DNA from: Geodermatophilus dictyosporus
GTDB taxonomy: Bacteria; Actinomycetota; Actinomycetes; Mycobacteriales; Geodermatophilaceae
NCBI RefSeq assembly: GCF_900115505.1
Contig: NZ_FOWQ01000004.1
Location: 407,495 to 471,494, forward strand
DNA: 64,000 bases
Reading direction: 5' to 3'
Part shown: piece by piece, positions 31,672-39,531 of the stretch
Position numbering within the stretch: the first letter of the stretch is position 1
Layout: each line of letters starts with the position of its first letter
Made by a program: the position numbers and the translations under genes
Notes under the pieces: generated by a model
What the model was told of the DNA's origin: nothing
What the model saw: the letters and a program-made list of their open reading frames with translations, nothing else
Databases searched by the model: none

Positions 31672-34196
31672 TGCGCGTCCTCGGCGGCCGCCCGGAGGGG
31701 CTGACCTCCCTCTCGATGGACGACGAGCTCGACCCCCGCGCCCGCCTCGTCGTCGTGGGCAACGGCATGGCCGGCGCCCGTCTCGTCGAGGAGGTGCTCG
31801 AGCGCGGCGGCGGCGAGCAGTTCCGGATCACCGTGTTCGGCGACGAGCCGCACGGCAACTACAACCGGATCATGCTGAGCCCGGTGCTGGCCGGGGAGGC
31901 GCACGAGGACGACATCGTCCTCAACAGCCACGACTGGTACGCCGACGCCGGCGTGCACCTGCGCGCCGGCGTCCGGGTCGAGCGGGTCGACACCGCCGCC
32001 AAGGTCGTGTACGCCGCCGACGGCTCCGCCACCGCCTACGACCACCTGGTGCTGGCCACCGGCAGCCACAGCTTCATCCCGCCGACGGCCGGGGTGCGCA
32101 CCGGCGACGGCGGCCTGCTGCCCGGCGTGTACGGGTTCCGCACCATCGACGAGACGCGCGCGATGCTCGCCGCCACCTCGCGCTGCCGGAGGGCCGTGGT
32201 CATGGGCGGCGGGCTGCTGGGGCTGGAGGCCGCCCGCGCGCTGCAGGGCCACGGGCTCGAGGTCGACCTGGTGCACGCGATGCCGTGGCTGATGAACGCC
32301 CAGCTCTCCCGGGAGGCCGGCGCGGTCCTCGAGCGCAGCGTGGCGGCGCTCGGCATCACCGTGCACCTCGACGTGCTGGCCACCGAGGTGCTCGGCGAGG
32401 GGCACGTCGAGGGCGTGCTGCTGCAGGACGGCCGGCGGCTAGACTGCGACCTGCTCGTCGTCGCCGCCGGCGTCCGCCCGCACACCGACGTCGCCGTCCG
32501 CTCCGGGCTGGAGGTCGAGCGGGGCGTCGTCGTCGACGACCAGCTGCGCACCGACGACCCCGACGTCTACGCCATCGGCGAGTGCGCCCAGCACCGCGGC
32601 TCGGTCTACGGCCTGGTCGCGCCCGCCTGGGAGCACGCGCGGGTGCTCGCCGACGTGCTCACCGGCACCGACCCGACGGCCGAGTACCACGGCAGCCGGA
32701 CGGCGACGAAGCTCAAGGTGGCCGGGGTCGACGTCGCCACCATGGGCGTGAGCACCCCCGAGCGGGACTCCGACGAGGTCCTCGTCATCTCCGAGCCGAA
32801 GCGGGGCGTGCACCTGTCGGTGGTGGTCCGCGACGACCGGCTGGTCGGCGCCACCCTGCTCGGCGACACCCGCAAGGTCGCCTACCTGACCCAGGCCCTC
32901 GACCGCGGCACCGCGCTGCCCGAGGAGCGCATCCGGCTGCTGGTCGACCTCTCCGACGGCAGGGAGGAGGTCGGCGTCGCGGACATGCCGGCCGACTCCC
33001 AGGTCTGCAACTGCAACGGGGTGACCAAGGGCGCCATCTGCGGCGCGGTCGCCGACGGCTGCGGCAGCGTCGGCGCGGTCATGGACCGCACCCGCGCCGG
33101 CAAGGGCTGCGGCTCCTGCAAGGCCCTGGTCGAGCAGGTCGTGGAGTGGGCCGCCGACGGCGACGTCGCCGAGGACCCCGCCGCCTCGTACTACGTCCCC
33201 GGCGTCCCGCTGGCCAAGCCCGCGCTCGTCGCGGCCATCCGCGAGCACGACCTGCGCAGCGTGTCGGCCGTGTTCGCCGCGCTGGCCCCCGACGGCAGGG
33301 AGGACGCCCGGTCGAAGATGGGCCTGGCCTCGCTGCTCAAGACGGTCTGGGGCACCGATCTCGTCCGCGAGAAGGACGCCGAGTTCGTCAACGACCGGGT
33401 GCACGCCAACATCCAGCGCGACGGCACGTTCTCCGTCGTCCCGCAGATGAAGGGCGGGGTGACGACGCCGGCGCAGCTGCGGCGCATCGCCGAGGTCGCG
33501 GAGAAGTACGAGGTCCCGATGGTCAAGGTCACCGGCGGCCAGCGGATCGACCTGCTCGGCGTCCGCAAGGAGGACCTGCCCGCGGTGTGGGCCGACCTCG
33601 GCATGCCGTCGGGGTACGCCTACGGCAAGAGCACGCGCACGGTGAAGACCTGCGTGGGCAGCGACTTCTGCCGCTTCGGCCTCGACGACTCCACGCAGCT
33701 GGGCATCGACCTGGAGACCCGCTTCCAGGGCATCGAGAGCCCGGCCAAGATCAAGATGGCCGTGGTCGGCTGCCCGCGGAACTGCGCCGAGGCCTACGTC
33801 AAGGACGTCGGGGTGGTCGCGGTGGGCAGCGGCCGGTGGGAGGTGTACGTCGGCGGGGCGGCCGGGGCCACGGTGCGCAAGGGCGACCTGCTGGCCACCG
33901 TCGGCTCCCCGGCCGAGGTGCTCACGCTGGTGGGCCGGTTCCTGCAGTACTACCGCGAGCACGCCAACTGGCTGGAGCGGACCTACGACTTCGTGCCGCG
34001 GGTGGGGCTGGAGCGGGTCCGGTCGGTGGTCGTGGACGACGCCGAGGGCACCTGCGCCGACCTCGACGCCGGCGTGCAGCGCTCGATCGACGCCTACACC
34101 GACCCGTGGGGCCAGGACGGCCGCGAGCCGGCGACCCCCGGGCAGTTCCGCGCCGCGCTCCCGCTGCTCCCGCTGCCGCTGGTGCCGGTCCGATGA
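31671..34196 (+). CDS. nirB: nitrite reductase (NADH) large subunit
   Basis: An 841-residue assimilatory nitrite reductase that makes ammonium from nitrite. The FAD/NADH part starts LVVVGNGMAGARLVEEV and contains VMGGGLLGLEAARAL and the FAD-binding end VYAIGECAQHRGSVYGLVAPAWE. A BFD-type [2Fe-2S] domain follows (VCNCNGVTKGAICGAV and GKGCGSCKALVE). The siroheme-[4Fe-4S] domain has TCVGSDFCRFG and GCPRNCAEAYVKD, giving the four Cys ligands. The ATG overlaps the TGA of nasA, so translation is coupled; an alternative ATG lies 15 codons in. nirD overlaps its end by four bases. Together they form the nasA-nirB-nirD operon. Confidence 0.95.
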   Translation: MRVLGGRPEGLTSLSMDDELDPRARLVVVGNGMAGARLVEEVLERGGGEQFRITVFGDEPHGNYNRIMLSPVLAGEAHEDDIVLNSHDWYADAGVHLRAGVRVERVDTAAKVVYAADGSATAYDHLVLATGSHSFIPPTAGVRTGDGGLLPGVYGFRTIDETRAMLAATSRCRRAVVMGGGLLGLEAARALQGHGLEVDLVHAMPWLMNAQLSREAGAVLERSVAALGITVHLDVLATEVLGEGHVEGVLLQDGRRLDCDLLVVAAGVRPHTDVAVRSGLEVERGVVVDDQLRTDDPDVYAIGECAQHRGSVYGLVAPAWEHARVLADVLTGTDPTAEYHGSRTATKLKVAGVDVATMGVSTPERDSDEVLVISEPKRGVHLSVVVRDDRLVGATLLGDTRKVAYLTQALDRGTALPEERIRLLVDLSDGREEVGVADMPADSQVCNCNGVTKGAICGAVADGCGSVGAVMDRTRAGKGCGSCKALVEQVVEWAADGDVAEDPAASYYVPGVPLAKPALVAAIREHDLRSVSAVFAALAPDGREDARSKMGLASLLKTVWGTDLVREKDAEFVNDRVHANIQRDGTFSVVPQMKGGVTTPAQLRRIAEVAEKYEVPMVKVTGGQRIDLLGVRKEDLPAVWADLGMPSGYAYGKSTRTVKTCVGSDFCRFGLDDSTQLGIDLETRFQGIESPAKIKMAVVGCPRNCAEAYVKDVGVVAVGSGRWEVYVGGAAGATVRKGDLLATVGSPAEVLTLVGRFLQYYREHANWLERTYDFVPRVGLERVRSVVVDDAEGTCADLDAGVQRSIDAYTDPWGQDGREPATPGQFRAALPLLPLPLVPVR

Positions 34197-34579
34197 GCAC
34201 CGTCGACACCCGCACCGCCGACACCGGCACCGTCGACACCGGCACCGCCGACACACGGCCGGCCGCGCCGGCCGGCGTCCGGGCGCACGCCGTCGCGCGG
34301 GTCGAGGACGTGCCGCCGGGGGAGGGCCGCGCGTTCGTCGCCGGCGGCGTGCAGGTCGCCGTCTTCCGGCTGCGCGACGGGTCGCTGCACGCCACCCAGG
34401 CCGCCTGCCCGCACGCCGGCGGCCCGCTCGCCGACGGGCAGACCGACCCCGACGTGCTGGTCTGCCCGCTGCACCTCTACGGGTTCCGGTGGACCGACGG
34501 CAGCTCCACCGGCGGCGTCCCCCCGCTGACCCGCTACCCGGTCCGCGAGCTCGACGGGATGGTCGTCGTCGAGACCTGA
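34193..34579 (+). CDS. nirD: nitrite reductase (NADH) small subunit, Rieske-like
   Basis: A 128-residue protein with a Rieske-fold domain from about residue 30. It has VARVEDVPPGEGRAFVAGG, then CPHAGGPLADG and CPLHLYGFRW, so both Cys-x-His and Cys-x2-His pairs of a [2Fe-2S] Rieske site are present, unlike many NirD proteins that have lost them. It supports NirB in nitrite reduction. The ATG overlaps the nirB stop (ATGA). The N-terminal 22 residues are a repeat-like run of Thr, Asp, Ala and Val (TVDTGTADT pattern) with no known role. It is the last gene of the operon; a small hairpin follows immediately. Confidence 0.9.
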   Translation: MSTVDTRTADTGTVDTGTADTRPAAPAGVRAHAVARVEDVPPGEGRAFVAGGVQVAVFRLRDGSLHATQAACPHAGGPLADGQTDPDVLVCPLHLYGFRWTDGSSTGGVPPLTRYPVRELDGMVVVET

Positions 34580-34605
34580 GCGTGCACCTCCGCGGACGTG
34601 CACGC
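34580..34605. terminator. hairpin after nirD
   Basis: GCGTGCAC at 34580-34587 and GTGCACGC at 34598-34605 enclose a 10-base loop. It lies between convergent genes and could stop transcription from both sides. Confidence 0.5.
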
Positions 34606-34613
34606 GGGGGACG

Positions 34614-35597
34614 TCAGGACCCCGCGGCGGGCCGGGCCTCCAGGACGTGCACGCCGGCGTCGGTCGGCACGTCGCGCGCGAGCCGCAGCCCGGCGTCGGC
34701 GAGGAGCCGGCCGTACTCGGCGGCGGTGCGCTCCCGGCCGCGCAGGAGCAGGAGCACGTGCAGGTCCATGCGCACCGCGGCCGGGTCGTCGGTGGCCCGC
34801 TCGGGCAGCACCGCCTCGACCACGTGCAGCACGGAGTCCGGCCGCATCGCCGCCCGGCAGGCGCGCAGCACGCGCAGTGCGGCGTCGTCGTCCCAGTCGT
34901 GCAGGACGCGGGAGAGCAGGTAGGCGTCGGCGCCGGCCGGCACCCCGGTGAAGAAGTCGCCGCCGACGGCCGGCAGGTCGCTGCCGGCGACGACCTCGGG
35001 CAGGTCGAACAGCACGACGTCGGCGTCCGGCAGCCGCTCGCGGACCGCGCGCAGCAGCGTGCCGCGGCCCCCGCCGACGTCGACCACCGAGCCCAGCCCG
35101 GTCAGGTCGAGGGAGGCGACGACCGCCGCCGCCTCGCGCGCCGAGCGGCTGTCCATCGAGGCCTGGAAGGCGGCCAGCTGCTCCGGCTGCTCGGCCAGCC
35201 GGTCGAAGAACGGCCGGCCGTGCACCTGCTCGAACGCGACCCCGCCGTCGCGCACCGCCGCGGGCAGCCCGGCGGCCGCGCCGTAGTAGACGCCGCCGCG
35301 CACGGCCACCGGGCCGCGCAGCGACCCGGGCACCCCGGTCCGGAGCAGCCGGCCGGTGTCGGTGAGGCCGAACCGGCCGTCGCCGGTCTCCTCGAGCACC
35401 TCCTCCGCGGCCAGCCCGCGGAGCACCCGGTGCAGCGGGCCCGGCAGCGCGCCCAGCTCGCCGGCCAGGTCGGCGGCGCTGCGCGGACCTGCGGCCAGCG
35501 CGTCGGGCACGCCCAGGACGACGGCGGTGTGCAGCAGCTGGGTGACCAGGTAGCCGTCGGCCAGGCGGGCCAGCCGATCGGCGGCGGAGCCGGACAC
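34614..35597 (-). CDS. SAM-dependent O-methyltransferase (COMT-like)
   Basis: A 327-residue methyltransferase of the plant-COMT/hydroxyindole type. The N-terminal helical dimerisation part has ADRLARLADGYLVTQLLHTAVVLGVPDAL and a winged-helix-like GLTDTGRLLRTG. The SAM-binding core begins SVVDVGGGRGTLLRAVRERLPDADVVLFDLPEV, followed by LLSRVLHDWDDDAALRVLRACRAAM and VVEAVLPE, as in family members that methylate hydroxylated aromatics. The usual catalytic His is likely that in VLHDW. The substrate is unknown. It is not a siroheme methyltransferase, so its place in the nitrogen region seems incidental. The GTG at 35597 precedes the first helix; it converges with nirD. Confidence 0.82.
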   Translation of the reverse strand: MSGSAADRLARLADGYLVTQLLHTAVVLGVPDALAAGPRSAADLAGELGALPGPLHRVLRGLAAEEVLEETGDGRFGLTDTGRLLRTGVPGSLRGPVAVRGGVYYGAAAGLPAAVRDGGVAFEQVHGRPFFDRLAEQPEQLAAFQASMDSRSAREAAAVVASLDLTGLGSVVDVGGGRGTLLRAVRERLPDADVVLFDLPEVVAGSDLPAVGGDFFTGVPAGADAYLLSRVLHDWDDDAALRVLRACRAAMRPDSVLHVVEAVLPERATDDPAAVRMDLHVLLLLRGRERTAAEYGRLLADAGLRLARDVPTDAGVHVLEARPAAGS

Positions 35598-35653
35598 GGC
35601 GGCGATGGTGGCACCGCCACCGGGCGGGGAGCAACGGGCCGGGGCGCCGCCGG

Positions 35654-35890
35654 TCAGTCGGGCAGCGCCTCCACCCCCCGGGTGGTGTGGGTGTCCACCG
35701 CGCCGGCCGAGCAGCAGAGCACCTCGGCGGTCTGCTGCTCGGAGAGGTCGGCGTGGTGGCGCAGGACGACCGCTCCGCGCATCCGCGGCGGCAGCGAGCG
35801 CAGTGCCCTCTGCACGAGGTCCGCCGCGTGGCCGCGATCGCCGGCGAGCAGGACCGCCAGGCGGAGCAGGCCCGCCTGCTCCCGGGGCAC
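35654..35890 (-). pseudogene. internally deleted SigE-family ECF sigma factor
   Basis: The 78-residue frame joins a region 2 start (REQAGLLRLAVLLAGDRGHAADLVQRAL) directly to a region 4 (RSLPPRMRGAVVLRHHADLSEQQTAEVLCCSAGAVDTHTTRGVEAL). A normal SigE-type factor has about 90 further residues between these parts, including most of region 2 and the linker. They are missing without a stop or frameshift, so the gene has suffered an internal in-frame deletion and probably cannot bind a -10 element. The coding-like stretch also extends upstream of the GTG (GLRFEDF). The product, if made, would be a region 4 fragment. Confidence 0.65.
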
Positions 35891-35991
35891 GAAGTCCTCG
35901 AAGCGCAGCCCGTCGACCCCGGGTCCCTCCCGCCGGCGCGCCCGCCGGACCCACAGCCACGGGTCACGGACGGGTCACGATCCGCCGGGGC

Positions 35992-36792
35992 TCAGGCGAG
36001 GTCGGCCAGCGCGGCGGTGACAGCGTCGTCGCGGACGAAGTCCAGCGCCAGCAGGCGGTGCACCAGCACGCCGCTGCGGGTCGGCCGCAGGTCGGCCGGG
36101 CGCAGCCGGGGGAGCGCCGCGCCGCCGGGGCGGGGCCGGGCCGGTGGCGGGTCGAGCAGGCCACGGCGCTGCAGGTCGGTGAGGTCCTCCAGCGCGCCCC
36201 ACGCCGTCCAGCCGCGCGGGTCCTGCGGCACCGGCGCCATCGGCAGCGGCAGCCGCTCGCGCCGGCCGACGGCGGCCAGCAGCACCAGCTGCCGGCCGGT
36301 CAGCTCGCCGGCCAGCCGCAGCCCGCGGCGCACGACGGCGGCGTCCAGGTCGGGGGAGACGGCGGCCTCGGCCAGCAGGTACCCCAGGTGCCGGACCCGC
36401 CACTCCTCGGTCGTGTCCGCGGCCGCCAGCACCACGGCCTCGGCCAGCTCGTCGGCCGGCGCGCGGTCGCCCGGGCCGCGGGCGAGGAAGCCGTCGGAGC
36501 GCACCGACCGGCCCTGCGCGGCGCGGGTGACCGACAGCTCGGCGGCGAAGGCCAGCGCCGCCCCGGCACGGCAGCGCCCCCGGCGCGGGACGGGGGCCGG
36601 CAGGTCGGCGTCGGCCGCCGTCGCCGTCCGCCGGAGCCACGCCGCGAGCCGGTCGTCGAGGCGCACGCGCGCCGCCGCGCCGTCGAACAGCAAGCCCGCC
36701 GCCGAGCGCGCCATCGAGCCGGCCACCAGCTCACCGGACTCCACCAGCGCGCGCCCGGGCGCGACCTCCACGTGGTCCACGCCTGCGATCAT
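35992..36792 (-). CDS. uncharacterised helical protein next to narK
   Basis: A 266-residue protein that I cannot assign to a named family. It has an N-terminal ELVAGSMARSAAGLLFDGAAARVRLDDRLAAWL, a central REWRVRHLGYLLAEAAVSPDLD-like segment and AGELTGRQLVLLAAVGRRERLPLP, ending in helices. The pattern of a domain-internal YLLAxxAxxPxxD followed by LAGELTxRQLxLLA recalls widespread uncharacterised bacterial proteins of mostly alpha structure. The ATG at 36792 is preceded by GGGAACGACG. It is divergent from narK with 136 bases between starts, so the two may share control. No membrane segment or signal peptide is seen. Confidence 0.6.
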   Translation of the reverse strand: MIAGVDHVEVAPGRALVESGELVAGSMARSAAGLLFDGAAARVRLDDRLAAWLRRTATAADADLPAPVPRRGRCRAGAALAFAAELSVTRAAQGRSVRSDGFLARGPGDRAPADELAEAVVLAAADTTEEWRVRHLGYLLAEAAVSPDLDAAVVRRGLRLAGELTGRQLVLLAAVGRRERLPLPMAPVPQDPRGWTAWGALEDLTDLQRRGLLDPPPARPRPGGAALPRLRPADLRPTRSGVLVHRLLALDFVRDDAVTAALADLA

Positions 36793-36892
36793 CGTCGTTC
36801 CCGGCCGGTCCTGTCGGCCCACGACCGGGACCCTCACCACAGCGGGGCAGGGCCGGTGAGCACAACGGAACACGGGGTGCTCCCGACGGCGA

Positions 36893-36906
36893 CGGCGGGG
36901 AAACCG
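36893..36906 (+). promoter_or_regulatory. 14-base motif shared with nasA, 22 bases before the narK start
   Basis: CGGCGGGGAAACCG is identical to the copy at 29050-29063 and ends 22 bases before the narK ATG. See the nasA copy for candidate binding proteins. Confidence 0.55.
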
Positions 36907-36928
36907 CCGCCCGCGACGCTGCTGACCC

Positions 36929-38311
36929 ATGGCCGCCCCTCCGCGCACCGCACCCCCTCCCGTCGCCGCGCCGACCCCGCCGCGCGGCAGGCGGTGGATC
37001 GACGACTGGCGCCCCGAGGACCCCGCCTTCTGGGAGTCCACCGGCAGGCGGGTCGCCCGCCGCAACCTGTTCTTCTCGGTGTTCTCCGAGCACGTCGGCT
37101 TCTCGGTCTGGAGCCTGTGGTCGGTCGTCGTCCTCTTCCTGCCCGAGCCGGTGTACGGCATCGACCCGGCGGGCAAGTTCCTGCTGACGACGCTGCCCAC
37201 CGCCCTGGGCGCCTTCGTGCGGCTGCCCTACACCTTCGCCGTGGCGAGGTTCGGCGGCCGCAACTGGACGGTCGTCAGCGCCGCGCTGCTGCTGGTGCCC
37301 ACGATCGCCACCGCCGTCGTCCTCGAGCCCGGCGTCAGCTACACGACGCTGCTGGTCGTCTCCTGCCTGGCCGGCGTCGGCGGCGGCAACTTCGCCAGCT
37401 CCATGGCCAACATCAACGCCTTCTACCCCGACCGGCTCAAGGGCTGGGCACTGGGCCTCAACGCCGGCGGCGGCAACCTCGGCGTCCCGGTCGTCCAGCT
37501 CGTCGGCCTGCTGGTGCTGGCCACCGCCGGCGTCGAGCACCCGCGCATCGTGCTGGCCGTCTACCTGCCGCTGGTCGTCGTCGCCGCGGTCGGCGCGGCC
37601 CTCCTGATGGACAACCTGACGACGGCGCGCAACCAGCCGCGGGCGATGCGCGAGGCCACCCGCGAGCCGCACACCTACGTGGTGTCGTTCCTCTACATCG
37701 GCACGTTCGGCTCGTTCATCGGCTTCGGCTTCGCCTTCGGCCAGGTGCTGCAGAACCAGTTCGCCGCCGACTTCGCCACGCCGCTGGCCGCGGCGTCGCT
37801 GACCTGGCTGGGCCCGCTGCTGGGCAGCCTGGTCCGCCCGCTCGGCGGCTCGCTGGCCGACCGCTTCGGCGGGGCCCGCATCACCTGCTGGACCTTCGTC
37901 GCCATGGCCGCCGGCGCCGGGGTCGTGCTCACCGCCAGCCGGGTGGGGTCACTGCCGCTGTTCGTCGTCGGCTTCGTGCTGCTGTTCGTGCTCAGCGGCC
38001 TCGGCAACGGCTCGACCTACAAGATGATCCCGGCCGTCTTCCGAACCCAGGCCCAGCAGGCGGTCGCCGCGGGGCAGGACACCGCGCTCGCCGACCGGCG
38101 GGCGCTGCGGATGTCCGGCGCGCTCATCGGCATCGCCGGCGCGGTCGGCGCCTTCGGCGGGGTGCTGGTCAACCTGGCCTTCCGCCAGTCGTTCCTCACC
38201 ACCGGCAGCGGGGACGCCGCCTACCTGGTGTTCATCGCCTTCTACGCCGTCTGCGTCGTCGTCACCTGGGCCGTCTACCTGCGCCCGGCCTCACGCACCG
38301 CTGGGGTGTAG
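36929..38311 (+). CDS. narK: nitrate/nitrite MFS transporter (NNP family)
   Basis: A 460-residue 12-helix transporter of the nitrate-nitrite porter group. It starts with a 40-residue polar head (IDDWRPEDPAFW). The nitrate signatures follow: AGVGGGNFASSMANINAFYPDRLKGWALGLNAGGGNLGVP in the first half, and FVLSGLGNGSTYKMIP as the mirrored motif in the second half (GxGNGS). The conserved Arg residues in helices 2 and 8 are likely those in FVRLPYTFA and LVRPLGGSLADRFGG. It imports nitrate or exports nitrite across the plasma membrane and feeds nasA. The ATG start is fixed by the spacing of the shared motif. The gene converges with the NnaR-type regulator. Confidence 0.93.
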   Translation: MAAPPRTAPPPVAAPTPPRGRRWIDDWRPEDPAFWESTGRRVARRNLFFSVFSEHVGFSVWSLWSVVVLFLPEPVYGIDPAGKFLLTTLPTALGAFVRLPYTFAVARFGGRNWTVVSAALLLVPTIATAVVLEPGVSYTTLLVVSCLAGVGGGNFASSMANINAFYPDRLKGWALGLNAGGGNLGVPVVQLVGLLVLATAGVEHPRIVLAVYLPLVVVAAVGAALLMDNLTTARNQPRAMREATREPHTYVVSFLYIGTFGSFIGFGFAFGQVLQNQFAADFATPLAAASLTWLGPLLGSLVRPLGGSLADRFGGARITCWTFVAMAAGAGVVLTASRVGSLPLFVVGFVLLFVLSGLGNGSTYKMIPAVFRTQAQQAVAAGQDTALADRRALRMSGALIGIAGAVGAFGGVLVNLAFRQSFLTTGSGDAAYLVFIAFYAVCVVVTWAVYLRPASRTAGV

Positions 38312-38342
38312 GGACCGGGCTCCCTCCCGCGAGATCTGCGTG

Positions 38343-39476
38343 TCAGACCGCCAACCGGTAGCCGCGCTTGACCACCGTCTCGACCACCCCGGGCCCGAGC
38401 GCGGCGCGCAGCCGGGTCACCGCCATCTCGACGGCGTGGGCGTCCCCGCCGCCGGGCAGACCGCGCACCAGGTCGGCCTTGGCGACGACGTCCCCCGGCC
38501 GGGCGGCCAGCGCCCGCAGCACGGCGATCGGGCCGGGCGGCAGCTCCACCAGCCGGCCGTCGAGCACCGCGGCGTGGCCGCGCACCTGCAGCTGCGCGCC
38601 GCCCACCCGCAGCACCGGGTCGCGCTCGGGCAGCCGGGCCACCACCTCGCGGGCCAGCGCCCCCAGCCGCGACCGCTCGGGCTGCACGGTGCGGATCCCG
38701 GCCGCCTCCAGCGGTGCCGCCGTCACCGGGCCCACCGCCACCGGCAGCACCGGCCCGGACAGCGCGGCCACCAGCCCGTCGTGCAGCCCCAGCCCGGCGG
38801 CCTCCGACAGCAGGCTGGCCGCCGCCGGTGCGCTGGTGAAGGTCACCGCGTCCACCGCCCCGGCCACCACCGAGCCGACCAGCCGGCGCAGCGGCCCGAC
38901 GTCCTCGGGCAGCACCCACCGGTACACCGGCACGGTCAGCACCTCGGCGCCGGCGGCGCGCAGCGCGGCGACGAACTCCGGCAGCGGGTCGCCGTGCAGC
39001 TGGACGGCCACCCGCCGCCCGGCCAGCGGCCCCTCGGCCCCGGACAGCAGGTGCTCGAGCACCTCGGCCGACGACTCCGACGGCGGCGACCACGCGTCCA
39101 CGAGCCCGCCGCCGCGGATGGCGCCGCGCGCCTTGGGGCCGCGGGCGAGCACCCGGGCGGCGCGCAGGTGCTCCACCAGCGGCAGGTCCCACGCCTCCGC
39201 GGCCTCCAGCCACCCGCGGAACCCGACGCCGGTGGTGGCCACGACGAGGTCGACCGGCGCGGCGAGCACCGCCTCGGTGGCCGCGACCAGCTCCGCGTCG
39301 TCGGCCAGCGGCACGATCCGGATCGCCGGGGCGTAGACCACGCGCGCACCCCGCCGGTCGAGCAGCGCGCCGAGCTCCTCGCGCCGCCGGGCGGCGGTCA
39401 CGGCCACCGTGTAGCCGGCCAGCGGGGCCGGGGCGGCTGCCTCGTCGGGGGCGGGGACGGCGGGGGAGGGGTGCAC
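38343..39476 (-). CDS. nnaR: uroporphyrinogen-III synthase-like transcriptional regulator (NnaR type)
   Basis: A 377-residue two-domain protein. Residues 20-265 form a HemD (uroporphyrinogen-III synthase) fold: YTVAVTAARRREELGALLDRRGARVVYAPAIRIVP, then VTFTSAPAAASLL and PVAVGPVTAAPLEAAG. Residues about 275-377 are an OmpR-type winged helix (LLELPPGPIAVLRALAARPGDVVAKADLVRGLPGG and AVEMAVTRLRAALGPGVVETVVKRGYRLAV). This architecture belongs to NnaR, a co-regulator with GlnR of nitrate and nitrite genes in Mycobacterium and Streptomyces. Its position next to narK and near nasA-nirBD fits. The GTG at 39476 is used. It probably regulates rather than makes tetrapyrrole. Confidence 0.78.
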   Translation of the reverse strand: MHPSPAVPAPDEAAAPAPLAGYTVAVTAARRREELGALLDRRGARVVYAPAIRIVPLADDAELVAATEAVLAAPVDLVVATTGVGFRGWLEAAEAWDLPLVEHLRAARVLARGPKARGAIRGGGLVDAWSPPSESSAEVLEHLLSGAEGPLAGRRVAVQLHGDPLPEFVAALRAAGAEVLTVPVYRWVLPEDVGPLRRLVGSVVAGAVDAVTFTSAPAAASLLSEAAGLGLHDGLVAALSGPVLPVAVGPVTAAPLEAAGIRTVQPERSRLGALAREVVARLPERDPVLRVGGAQLQVRGHAAVLDGRLVELPPGPIAVLRALAARPGDVVAKADLVRGLPGGGDAHAVEMAVTRLRAALGPGVVETVVKRGYRLAV

Positions 39477-39531
39477 GCCCCCATGGTCCGCGACCGTCGT
39501 TGCGGGCGTGTGACGTGTCGCCCCGCCCGGT

